Source: Actinomadura cremea (GTDB lineage Bacteria > Actinomycetota > Actinomycetes > Streptosporangiales > Streptosporangiaceae). From it: a DNA stretch of 64,000 nt. The position numbers and the translations under genes are program-made. The stretch spans positions 372,001 to 436,000 of the forward strand of contig NZ_BMRF01000004.1 in NCBI RefSeq assembly GCF_014648495.1. The letters run 5' to 3'. The notes beneath the pieces were generated by a model that worked only from the letters and a program-made list of their open reading frames with translations, did no database searches and was not told where the DNA came from. Of the stretch, positions 57,388-64,000 are shown piece after piece (position 1 is the first letter of the stretch; each line of letters starts with the position of its first letter).

Positions 57388-58668
57388 ATGAACATCAGGG
57401 AGTACGCCGACAAGGTGTGGAGCGGCGAGAGCGACGACAGCATCGCCAACACCGGGATGGGCGGGAAGGGCGTCATCGACATCGCCGACGGGCTCGGCTG
57501 GAAGCCCGGCTTCGGCAACGTCATCGCGTTCCGCACGCGCGGCGAGCTGATCCTGTTCGACACCGGCAACAAGGCGTACGCGGGGAAGACGCACGCCCGG
57601 ATCCGCGAGTGGACGTCCGATCCGCTCGGCCTCGCGTTCTACTCGCACGGCCACATCGACCACGTCATGGGCATGGACCCGTTCGACGCCGAGGACGGCC
57701 CGCGCGCCCAGGTCGTCGCGCACGAGAACGTCCGCGACCGGTTCGACCGCTACGCCCTCACCGCCGGGTACAACTCGGTGATCAACCAGCGGCAGTTCCA
57801 GACCCCCGGGCTGCGCTGGCCCACCCGGTACCGCCACCCCGACGTGACGTTCCGCGACGCCCTCACCGTCACCCGCGGCGACCTCACGTTCGAGCTGTTC
57901 CACGCGAAGGGCGAGACGGACGACGCCGCCGTCGCCTACGTGCCCGAGCACCGGCTCCTCCTGCCCGGCGACCTGTTCGTCTGGCTCGCCCCCAACTGCG
58001 GCAACCCGCAGAAGGTGCAGCGCTACCCGCGCGAGTGGGCGCACGCGCTGCGCCGCATGGCGGCCCTCGGCGCCGAGATCATGATGCCGTCGCACGGCGC
58101 CCCGGTCTTCGGCGCAGACCGGATCGAGCAGGCCCTCCTGGAGACGGCCGAGTGGCTGGAGAGCATCATCGACCAGACCCTCGGCATGCTCAACGAGGGC
58201 CGCCGCCTCGACGAGATCGTGCACGCCGTCGCCCCGCCGCCGCACCTGTCCGACCGCGTCTACCTGCAGGCCAAGTACGACGAACCGGAGTTCATCGTCC
58301 GGAACCTGTGGCGCATGTACGGCGGCTGGTACGACGGCAACCCCGCGCACCTCAAGCCCGCCCCGGACGCCGCCGTGGCGCGTGCCGTCGCCGGGCTGGC
58401 GGGCGGCGCCGCGCGGGTCGCCGGCGCCGCGCGCGGCGCCGCCGCGGCCGGCGACCTGCGGCTGGCCGCCCACCTCGCGGAGATGGCGGTGCAGGCCGAC
58501 CCGCAGGACGCCGCGCTGCACGAGGCCCGCGCCGAGGTCTACGCCGCCCGCGCCGCCGCCGAGCCGTCGCTGATGGCCACCGGCGTGTTCAAGTGGGCGG
58601 CCGACGAGTCGCGGCGCGCGGCGGGCGGCGAGGCGGCCCCGAGCACGATCCCCGGCCTGATCGCCTGA
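57388..58668 (+). CDS. MBL-fold hydrolase with alkylsulfatase-like dimerisation domain
   Basis: A 426-residue metallo-beta-lactamase-fold enzyme. The metal motif SHGHIDH gives His87, His89, Asp91 and His92; further ligands are Glu in HAKGETDDAAVAY, Asp in LLPGDLF and His in MPSHGAP. The C-terminal 130 residues (YLQAKYDEPEFIVRNLWRMYGGWYDGNPAHLKPAPD) match the dimerisation part of SdsA1-type alkylsulfatases. Hydrolysis of an alkyl sulfate or related ester is likely. It starts at ATG 57388 after GGAAGGAAAG. Single-gene unit; regulation not visible. Confidence 0.9.
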   Translation: MNIREYADKVWSGESDDSIANTGMGGKGVIDIADGLGWKPGFGNVIAFRTRGELILFDTGNKAYAGKTHARIREWTSDPLGLAFYSHGHIDHVMGMDPFDAEDGPRAQVVAHENVRDRFDRYALTAGYNSVINQRQFQTPGLRWPTRYRHPDVTFRDALTVTRGDLTFELFHAKGETDDAAVAYVPEHRLLLPGDLFVWLAPNCGNPQKVQRYPREWAHALRRMAALGAEIMMPSHGAPVFGADRIEQALLETAEWLESIIDQTLGMLNEGRRLDEIVHAVAPPPHLSDRVYLQAKYDEPEFIVRNLWRMYGGWYDGNPAHLKPAPDAAVARAVAGLAGGAARVAGAARGAAAAGDLRLAAHLAEMAVQADPQDAALHEARAEVYAARAAAEPSLMATGVFKWAADESRRAAGGEAAPSTIPGLIA

Positions 58669-58728
58669 CGCCCGATCGTCCGGCACCGGCCCCCCGGCCC
58701 CGGCGCGCACGCCCGCGCCGGGGCAGGG

Positions 58729-59526
58729 TCAGGTGATGTCGCGGCGCATGGGGGCGGCGACGGCGGCCGCGGCGGCGAGGGCCGCGTACGCGAGGAGGAC
58801 GAGCGTGCCCGCCACCGGCGTCAGCAGCCGGACGGGATCGGTCGACATCTCCCGCGAGAGGGCGTCGGCGACCGCGGTGAAGTCGGTCAGCGCGGCGGTC
58901 GCCCCGCCCGGCAGCCACGGGTAGAGCCACCGGACGCCCGGCACCATCAGCAGCAGCGTCTCGCCCGCGTACAGGTACCCGACGACCACGCCGAGTGCCA
59001 CCGTCTGGTTCGGGATCAGCGCCCCCAGGGCGATGCCGAGCAGCGTGTAGACCACCATCGCCACGCCGATGCGGGCGAGCAGCCCGAGGATCGTCGCGGC
59101 GGGCAGCCCGAGGTCCATGCCCTTCGCCGCCGCGACGCCGAAGAACGCGGCGGCGGCCGTGCTCGCGAGCACCAGCCCGTACCCGGCCCCGGCGGCGCCG
59201 TGGACCAGCAGCTTCGCCGCGAGCACCCGCCCGCGGCGCGGCGCGAACAGGAACGTGACGTCGGCCGTCCGGTGCCGGTACTCCGACGCCATCGCCAGCG
59301 TGCCGACGGCGGCGGGGACGATCGCGGTGTACCCGAGGATCCCCAGCACCGACCGGACGCCCTCGGCGGTGTGCAGGCCCGGCATCGGCGGGTCGAAGTT
59401 CTCCGGCCCGACGACGGCCATCATCCCGACGAGCCCGCCGCCGACGAGACCGCCGAGCAGCAGGATCGCGAGCCACGTCCGGGTGGCGAGCAGCCTCCGG
59501 AACTCGGCCTTGACCAGCCGGTTCAT
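58729..59526 (-). CDS. ABC-2 type transporter permease
   Basis: A 265-residue membrane protein with six hydrophobic segments (about 18-40, 63-80, 103-128, 140-165, 170-190 and 240-260) and a start MNRLVKAEFRRLLATRTWLAILLL typical of ABC-2 exporters. SEYRHRTADVTFLFAPRRGRVLAAKLLVHG is a family feature. It starts at ATG 59526, overlapping the ATPase stop by 4 nt (ATGA). It pairs with that ATPase to export an unknown compound; last gene of a four-gene operon. Confidence 0.9.
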   Translation of the reverse strand: MNRLVKAEFRRLLATRTWLAILLLGGLVGGGLVGMMAVVGPENFDPPMPGLHTAEGVRSVLGILGYTAIVPAAVGTLAMASEYRHRTADVTFLFAPRRGRVLAAKLLVHGAAGAGYGLVLASTAAAAFFGVAAAKGMDLGLPAATILGLLARIGVAMVVYTLLGIALGALIPNQTVALGVVVGYLYAGETLLLMVPGVRWLYPWLPGGATAALTDFTAVADALSREMSTDPVRLLTPVAGTLVLLAYAALAAAAAVAAPMRRDIT

Positions 59527-60443
59527 CGCGTACCTCCGGTCAGTTCGAGGAAGAGGCGCTCGAGGTCGAGTTCCTCCTCCAGCAGCCCGTGCACGCGGAG
59601 GCCGCGGGCGGCCGCGAGGTCCGCGACGCCGGGGGCGTCCAGCCCGTGCACCCGCAGCCATTCGGGGTCGTCCGGCCGGGCCGGCTCGGCCCGCACCCCG
59701 TGCCCCGGCTGGGCCTCCCGGACGAGCGCGCGGGCGAGCGCGCCGGCGTCCGGCGAGCGGACCAGGACGGTCGGCGCCGCACCCGCGAGCCCGTCCAGCG
59801 GCCCGGCCGCGACGACCCGGCCGCCGCGGATCACCACCGCGTCGTCGGCGATCTGCCGGACCTCGCCGAGCGCGTGGCTGGAGAACAGGATCGTGCGTCC
59901 CTCGCCGGCCAGCCGGCGCAGGAACTCGCGCAGCCATGCCGTCCCCTCGGGGTCCAGGCCGTTGCCGGGCTCGTCGAGCAGCAGCACCCGCGGGTCGCCC
60001 AGCAGCGCCGTCGCCAGGGCGAGGCGCTGCCGCATCCCGGTGGAGAACCCGCCCGTCGCGCGGTGCGCGGCCGGGGCGAGGCCCAGGACGTCGAGGAGTT
60101 CGTCGACCCGGCCGTCGGGATGCCCGCCCATCGCCGCGTACACGCGCAGGTGGTCGCGGGCCGAGTGCCCCGGATGGAAGGTCGCCGCGCCGAAGACGGC
60201 CCCGACGGTCGCCGAGGGGTTGGGGATGTCGCGGTACCGGCGCCCGCCGATGCGCGCCGATCCGGCGGTCGGCGCCACCTGACCGGTGATCATCCGCATG
60301 GTCGTGGTCTTCCCGGCGCCGTTCGGGCCGAGGAACCCGGTGATCCGGCCGGGGTCGACGGTGAACGTGACGCCGTCCACGGCCGTGTGCCCGCCGAAGC
60401 GCTTGGTCAGGCCGGTGGCCTCGACGCGCGGCCCGCCGGTCAC
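59523..60443 (-). CDS. ABC exporter ATPase
   Basis: 306 residues. Walker A GPNGAGKTT at 39-47, signature FSTGMRQRLALA, Walker B VLLLDEPGNGLDPEGTAWL and H-loop LFSSHAL. This is the DrrA/CcmA-like type that partners with ABC-2 permeases. The C-terminal 90 residues form the usual extra domain. It starts at GTG 60443 in a 4-nt overlap with the PH-like gene. The operon is headed by an ArsR-like regulator, so the exporter may answer a specific compound. Confidence 0.92.
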   Translation of the reverse strand: MTGGPRVEATGLTKRFGGHTAVDGVTFTVDPGRITGFLGPNGAGKTTTMRMITGQVAPTAGSARIGGRRYRDIPNPSATVGAVFGAATFHPGHSARDHLRVYAAMGGHPDGRVDELLDVLGLAPAAHRATGGFSTGMRQRLALATALLGDPRVLLLDEPGNGLDPEGTAWLREFLRRLAGEGRTILFSSHALGEVRQIADDAVVIRGGRVVAAGPLDGLAGAAPTVLVRSPDAGALARALVREAQPGHGVRAEPARPDDPEWLRVHGLDAPGVADLAAARGLRVHGLLEEELDLERLFLELTGGTR

Positions 60444-60811
60444 GTGCGCGTTCCGGTGGCCCGCCGGATGCGCCTGCTCAGCCCGGCGGCGTCCCGGTGG
60501 GAGAGCACGATCTCGTCGAAGTCGTCCCCGGCGGCCGCGCGGTCCAGCGTGAGGTGCAGGCCGGGGTGGCCGCGCCGCACCGACACGAGCCGGCGCGGGC
60601 CCCGCACGAGGCCCCAGACGCCGATCTTCGCGACGCCCGAGACGTGGCAGCCGCGCCGGGTGCCCTGCGGGATCCGCAGCGGCCGGTCGACGTGCTCGGC
60701 CCGGTCGATCGCGGCGAGCGGGACGCTGACCCGGCCGCGGCCCGTGCAGGCCCGCTCCCAGGCGCTGAACTCGATCTCGACTCGTTCCCGGGAGATCTTC
60801 ACATCGGCCAT
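60440..60811 (-). CDS. Hypothetical PH-like protein in the ABC operon
   Basis: A 123-residue beta-rich protein (VKISRERVEIEFSAWERACTGRGRVSVPLAAIDRAEHVDRP...GCHVSGVAKIGVWG) with the pattern of small bacterial PH-like (DUF-type) domains. No membrane segment. It lies 36 nt after the regulator's stop and overlaps the ATPase start by 4 nt. The family is unnamed to me; a role as accessory protein of the exporter or regulator is plausible only from context. Confidence 0.8.
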   Translation of the reverse strand: MADVKISRERVEIEFSAWERACTGRGRVSVPLAAIDRAEHVDRPLRIPQGTRRGCHVSGVAKIGVWGLVRGPRRLVSVRRGHPGLHLTLDRAAAGDDFDEIVLSHRDAAGLSRRIRRATGTRT

Positions 60812-60847
60812 GGCACTGTCCTTCCTGTTCGGGCCCGGACGGGCCCT

Positions 60848-61417
60848 TCAGCGTGATTCGTCCTGGTTCGGGGGTGGTGGTGGGTCGACGGGCATGAGGA
60901 CGGTCGCGAGCAGCCGCGGCGTCCGCCCGGCGCGCGCCTCGTTGGCGAGCAGCGGCCGGACGAGTTCGGCGAACCCCTGCGCGAACTCGGCGAACTCCGC
61001 GTCGTCCAGGTTCAGCACCGCCTGCTGGTAGCCGACGCCGTCCGCGACGACGTCGATCTCGTCGCGGGCGAGGTAGCGGGAGAACTCGGCGAGCAGGCTG
61101 GAGACGAACGAGGTGAAGTAGCGTCCGTGGTCCTCGGGCGTCGCCGCGGCCAGCGCCTCGCCGTCGAGCGCGGCGCCGCCGGGCGGCAGCGCGTAGACGC
61201 GCTCCTGCGCGCCGCCGACCCTGCGTTCCCCGGCCACCTCCAGCAGGCCGCCCTTGGCGAGCGCGGCCAGGTGCCGGTAGAGGGTCGCCTGCGGGACGTC
61301 CGGCAGCAGCTCGGCGATCTCCCGGGTCGTGCGCCGTCCGGCGCCGACCGACCGCAGGATCCGCAGCCGGACCGGGTGCAGGGCCAGGTCCGACCAGCTC
61401 TCCTTCGATGTGCTCAC
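60848..61417 (-). CDS. ArsR/PadR-like winged-helix regulator
   Basis: A 189-residue regulator. An N-terminal winged helix (about 5-75: ALHPVRLRILRSVGAGRRTTREIAELLPDVPQATLYRHLAALAKGGLL) is followed by a helical C-terminal domain of about 100 residues as in YjdC/HTH_20 proteins. It starts at ATG 61417, 12 bp downstream of a perfect 16-bp palindrome. First gene of the operon with the PH-like protein and the ABC exporter, which it presumably controls; it is also divergent from the PP2C gene. Confidence 0.88.
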   Translation of the reverse strand: MSTSKESWSDLALHPVRLRILRSVGAGRRTTREIAELLPDVPQATLYRHLAALAKGGLLEVAGERRVGGAQERVYALPPGGAALDGEALAAATPEDHGRYFTSFVSSLLAEFSRYLARDEIDVVADGVGYQQAVLNLDDAEFAEFAQGFAELVRPLLANEARAGRTPRLLATVLMPVDPPPPPNQDESR

Positions 61418-61429
61418 ACCAAGACGTTA

Positions 61430-61445
61430 TCATTATCGATAATGA
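61430..61445. promoter_or_regulatory. Perfect 16-bp palindrome between regulator and PP2C genes
   Basis: TCATTATCGATAATGA lies 12 bp before the regulator's start and 36 bp before the PP2C start. Symmetry extends two more pairs outward after one mismatch. AT-rich in a GC-rich context, and it contains GATAAT, which can serve as a -10 box; a typical autoregulatory operator. Confidence 0.7.
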
Positions 61446-61481
61446 GAACGCCAGTCCGGACGTCTCCGCTAGGTTTCTCCC

Positions 61482-62303
61482 ATGTCCTGTCTTCGCTGCG
61501 GCGGGACGGTCGCGCCCGACGGCCGCTGCTGGGACTGCGGCGGCGCCCAGCCCGCCTACCGCGCGCACCTGGAGACGGCCGTCCCCGGCGCCGCCGGGGT
61601 CACCGACCGCGGCCGCCGCCGCGACGTCAACGCCGACGCGATGGCCCTGGTCACCGCGGGCCCGTGGACGATCGGCGTCGCCTGCGACGGCGTCTCCATG
61701 GCGCCGCGCGCCGACCGGGCCGCCCGCGTCGCCGCCGACACGGCCGCGGCCGTCCTCGCCGCCCGGCTCCCCGCCGCAATACTGCCCGAGACGGCGCTGG
61801 ACGAGGCCGCCGCCCGCGCGGGCCGCGCCGTCGCCGCGCTCGCGACGTCCGTCCGGTCCGCCCCCGCGTGCACGTACGTCGCGGGAATCGCCGGACCGGA
61901 CGGCCTCTGGACGAGCTGGATCGGCGACAGCCGCGCCTACTGGCTCCCCGACGACGGCCCCGGCGTGCTCCTCACCGAGGACGACACCGGCGACCTCGAC
62001 GCGCTCGCCGCCTGGCTCGGCGCCGACGCCGCGGCGCCGGATCCCCGCTGCCGCAGCCTCCGCCCGTCCGGTCCCGGGCGGCTGCTGCTCTGCACCGACG
62101 GGCTGTGGCGGTACCTGCCCGATCCCGGCGCGCTGCGGGCGGCCATGCCGGGCGGGGAACCGCCGGACGACGCGCGCGCCCTGGTCGGGCGCGCGCTCGA
62201 CGCGGGCGGCGCCGACAACGTCACCGCCGTGCTCCTCAGAGCAGGGCCCCCACCCCGGGATGGCGCACGGCGAACACCGTGCTCCGCACGATGGTCTCCT
62301 TGA
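61482..62303 (+). CDS. PP2C-type Ser/Thr phosphatase with N-terminal zinc ribbon
   Basis: 273 residues. Residues 1-20 hold a zinc ribbon (CLRCGG and CWDCGG). The rest is a PPM phosphatase: TDRGRRRDVNADA, ACDGVSMAPRADRAARVAA, WIGDSRAYWL, LLCTDGLWRY and GGADNVTAVLL give the metal-binding Asp residues and the family order. ATG 61482 lies 6 nt after TAGGTT (61470-61475), so the transcript is probably leaderless. Its last 68 bp overlap the 3' end of the convergent flavoprotein gene. Its kinase partner is not in the window. Confidence 0.9.
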   Translation: MSCLRCGGTVAPDGRCWDCGGAQPAYRAHLETAVPGAAGVTDRGRRRDVNADAMALVTAGPWTIGVACDGVSMAPRADRAARVAADTAAAVLAARLPAAILPETALDEAAARAGRAVAALATSVRSAPACTYVAGIAGPDGLWTSWIGDSRAYWLPDDGPGVLLTEDDTGDLDALAAWLGADAAAPDPRCRSLRPSGPGRLLLCTDGLWRYLPDPGALRAAMPGGEPPDDARALVGRALDAGGADNVTAVLLRAGPPPRDGARRTPCSARWSP

Positions 62304-63348
62304 TCCGCGCCGCCGCGCGCCCGGTCACGACGGCCCGCGTGATCGGCGTGTCGTCGGCGCGGCTGAACTGGACGACGCCGTCGCGGCGCCCCAGGCTGAT
62401 GCACTGCGATACGTAGCGCAGCTTCGCCCGCGCGGGCTCGCGCCCCCGGGCGAGCGCGGCGGCGGTGACCCCGCCGTGCAGGCCCATCGGGAGCCCGATC
62501 TGGCAGGACATCCGCGCCTCCCGCCCCCGCACGGACAGCGTGGCGACGTCCCCGACGGCGACCACCTCCGGATGCGTTTCCGCGCGCAGCGACTCGTCCA
62601 CGCGGACGCGGCCGCGCCCGTCCACGCCCAGCCCGGCCTCGGCGGCCAGGGCCGGGACGCGGAACCCGGCGGCCCACACGACCGCGTCCGAGGGCAGGTG
62701 CCGGCCGTCCTCCAGCAGGAGGCCGTCCGCCGCGACCTTGGCGACCGGCGCGTTCTCGTGCACCGTGACGCCCCGCTCCGCGAACCACCGGCGCAGGTGG
62801 TCGCGCGCGCGGGCGCCGACGCTCGCGCCGAGCACGCCGGCGGTGACCAGGTCGATGCGCAGTCCCGGACGGGCGTCGGCCAGCTCGGAGGCGGTCTCGA
62901 TGCCCGTCAGGCCGCCCCCGATCACGGTCAGCGACCCGAGGTCGGGCAGCCGGGCGCTCAACCGCTCGGCGTCCTCGGGCCGGGCGACCGCGAAGGCGTG
63001 CTCGCGCGCCCCCGGCACGACGTCCAGGTCGGCGGTGCTGCCGAGCGCGTAGACGAGCGTGTCGTAGTCGAGGGCGCGGCCGTCGTCGAGGCGCACCCGG
63101 CGGGCGGCCGGGTCGAGGCCGGTCACCCGGGCCACGACGAGGCCGACGCCCGTCCCCTCGAGCAGGTCCGCGAGCGGCAGGTCCGCCGGCTTCTGGCCGG
63201 TCGCGACCTGGTGCAGGCGGACCCGCTCCACGAAGCGGTCCGACGCGTTCACGAGCGTCACCTCGGCGTCCCCGGCGGCGCTGGCCGCGCGCTTGGCCGC
63301 GCCCAGCCCCGCGTACCCGGCACCCAGTACCACGATGCGGTGGTTCAT
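62236..63348 (-). CDS. NDH-2-like NAD(P)/FAD-dependent oxidoreductase
   Basis: A 370-residue two-dinucleotide-domain flavoprotein. FAD motif VVLGAGYAGLGAA at 6-18, NAD(P) motif TVIGGGLTGIETASELAD near 141-158, and the FAD-closing ALRAETHPEVVAVGD-like segment. It resembles type II NADH dehydrogenases, but the C-terminal membrane-anchoring helix is not evident. It starts at ATG 63348 with GAGGAGGA upstream, 77 nt after the sigma-factor stop on the same strand, so it may belong to that regulon. Confidence 0.88.
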   Translation of the reverse strand: MNHRIVVLGAGYAGLGAAKRAASAAGDAEVTLVNASDRFVERVRLHQVATGQKPADLPLADLLEGTGVGLVVARVTGLDPAARRVRLDDGRALDYDTLVYALGSTADLDVVPGAREHAFAVARPEDAERLSARLPDLGSLTVIGGGLTGIETASELADARPGLRIDLVTAGVLGASVGARARDHLRRWFAERGVTVHENAPVAKVAADGLLLEDGRHLPSDAVVWAAGFRVPALAAEAGLGVDGRGRVRVDESLRAETHPEVVAVGDVATLSVRGREARMSCQIGLPMGLHGGVTAAALARGREPARAKLRYVSQCISLGRRDGVVQFSRADDTPITRAVVTGRAAARIKETIVRSTVFAVRHPGVGALL

Positions 63349-63425
63349 GCTTCCTCCTCGCCTGAGAGTCGGAAGTTGAACCGGCCTGGACGCCGATCCG
63401 TGACGGCGGCGCCGCGTGACACCGC

Positions 63426-64000
63426 TCACACGAGCTGCGCGGTGACGAACGCGAGCTTGCGCGGGGCCACGACCGTCCGCACGCGGGCGATCCGCCCGTC
63501 CCCGATCTGCAGCGTCACGACGCCCGCCAGCGCGTCGTCGATCCAGAACAGGACGCCCGGCTCCCCGTTGACCTCCGCGATCCGGCTGGTCACCCGTGCG
63601 GCCTCGGGCCGCGACGCGAACCCGCGCAGGTACCGCAGGACGCTCGCGCGCCCGAGGATCGGGCGCCGCGCCGCGGTCGCCTCGCCGCCGCCGTCCGCCA
63701 CGTTCACGACGTCCTCGGCCAGCAGCCGCTCGAGCGCCGCGACGTCGCCGTGCAGCGTCGCGCCGAAGAACGTCTCGACGATCCGCCGGTGCCGGCCGGT
63801 GTCGATGTCCTCCTTCCGGCCGTCCTCGCCGACGTGCGTGCGCGCCCGCCGGTGCAACTGCCGCGAGTGCGCCTCGGAGACCCCGAGGATCTCCGCGATC
63901 TCCCGGTGCGGATGCCCGAACGCCTCCCGCAGGATGAACACCGCGCGCTCCGCCGGGGTCAGCCGCTCCAGCAGCACCAGCACTCCCAGCGAGACCGACT
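63426..64000 (-). CDS. ECF41-like sigma factor with SnoaL domain, C-terminal part
   Basis: The visible 191 codons begin inside region 4 (LERLTPAERAVFILREAFGHPHREIAEILGVSEAHSRQLHRRARTHV), the -35-binding helix-turn-helix. A SnoaL-like domain of about 125 residues follows, with DGGG (VNVADGGGEATAARRPILG) and a C-terminal APRKL where ECF41 proteins have NPDKL. In ECF41 factors this extension controls sigma activity. Region 2 lies beyond the right edge. The downstream flavoprotein gene fits the habit of ECF41 genes to sit next to an oxidoreductase gene. Confidence 0.88.
   Translation of the reverse strand, partial: SVSLGVLVLLERLTPAERAVFILREAFGHPHREIAEILGVSEAHSRQLHRRARTHVGEDGRKEDIDTGRHRRIVETFFGATLHGDVAALERLLAEDVVNVADGGGEATAARRPILGRASVLRYLRGFASRPEAARVTSRIAEVNGEPGVLFWIDDALAGVVTLQIGDGRIARVRTVVAPRKLAFVTAQLV

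Noticed and set aside
63349-63425. ECF41-type promoter before the flavoprotein gene
   Set aside because: A TGTCAC and downstream CGTC elements exist on the minus strand, but their spacing does not match the 16-17 nt I would expect, so I did not annotate it.
1-64000. tRNA, rRNA, CRISPR arrays, insertion sequences, integrases and att sites
   Set aside because: I looked for T-loop GGTTCGA patterns, spaced direct repeats, transposase/integrase motifs and terminal inverted repeats and found none that hold up. The only sizeable repeats are the ATPase duplication and the 3'-end element.

Overview
The window is very GC-rich, uses many GTG starts, and carries a WhiB-like regulator, a four-gene conservon, a DmdR/IdeR-type iron box, a sulfur-operon leader peptide of the actinobacterial type, an ECF41-like sigma factor and LCP, DUF1707 and DUF3817 proteins. 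This points to a mycelial actinomycete. Thermomonosporaceae/Streptosporangiales (for example Actinomadura) is my best guess from overall flavour, not a proof. No tRNA, rRNA, CRISPR, transposase or phage gene is visible. Most of it reads as chromosomal housekeeping and accessory metabolism.

Layout. 1-5.3 kb: truncated aidB, a DUF1707/LiaF-like protein, an XRE regulator divergent from an SDR, an SDR fossil, and an IclR-pepE operon divergent from a DUF1177 gene. 6.2-9.75 kb: assimilatory sulfate reduction on the minus strand (leader peptide, sirA, zinc-ribbon peptide, cysH, CbiX-type chelatase). 9.8-14.9 kb: BrkB membrane protein, phosphotriesterase homologue with lost metal ligands, phosphoribosyltransferase, whiB-like gene, and an iron-box-controlled sucrase/ferredoxin-like gene. 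14.9-19.8 kb: glpD, tetR, an AGPS-like flavoprotein and a diacylglycerol-kinase-like gene, which together suggest glycerophospholipid or ether-lipid chemistry. 19.7-20.4 kb: a duplicated structured repeat that supplies the stop codon of the gene before it. 20.5-24.4 kb: metallophosphoesterase, DUF4234 protein, DNA polymerase I paralogue.

24.4-34.8 kb is the main accessory block: a flavin monooxygenase and two paralogous SsuABC/TauABC-type ABC operons, the second with a benzoylformate decarboxylase gene inside it. Their permeases and binding proteins are well diverged, yet the ATPase genes share a 721-bp stretch without a difference, a sign of recent gene conversion. The block looks like uptake and catabolism of an aromatic or 2-oxo acid.

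35.4-47.3 kb: conservon cvnABCD, a GDSL hydrolase, a STAS protein, a 1203-residue protein with three CbxX-type AAA modules, an LCP cell-wall ligase and a conserved small protein. 47.3-50.1 kb: two tandem tiny membrane proteins, glutathione peroxidase, SDR, ogt. 50.2-54.3 kb: an overlapping SWIM zinc-finger/DUF6493-like pair. 54.4-64 kb: DUF3817 pair, MarR-GNAT fusion with a perfect palindromic operator, a 1.1-kb gene-poor stretch, MBL hydrolase, a regulator/PH-like/ABC exporter operon, PP2C phosphatase, NDH-2-like flavoprotein and the 3' part of an ECF41-like sigma factor.

Five genes (776, 46973, 48031, 54478, 61482) start 6-7 nt after a TAnnnT hexamer, suggesting leaderless transcripts. All repeats, palindromes and motifs were read by eye; no search was run.
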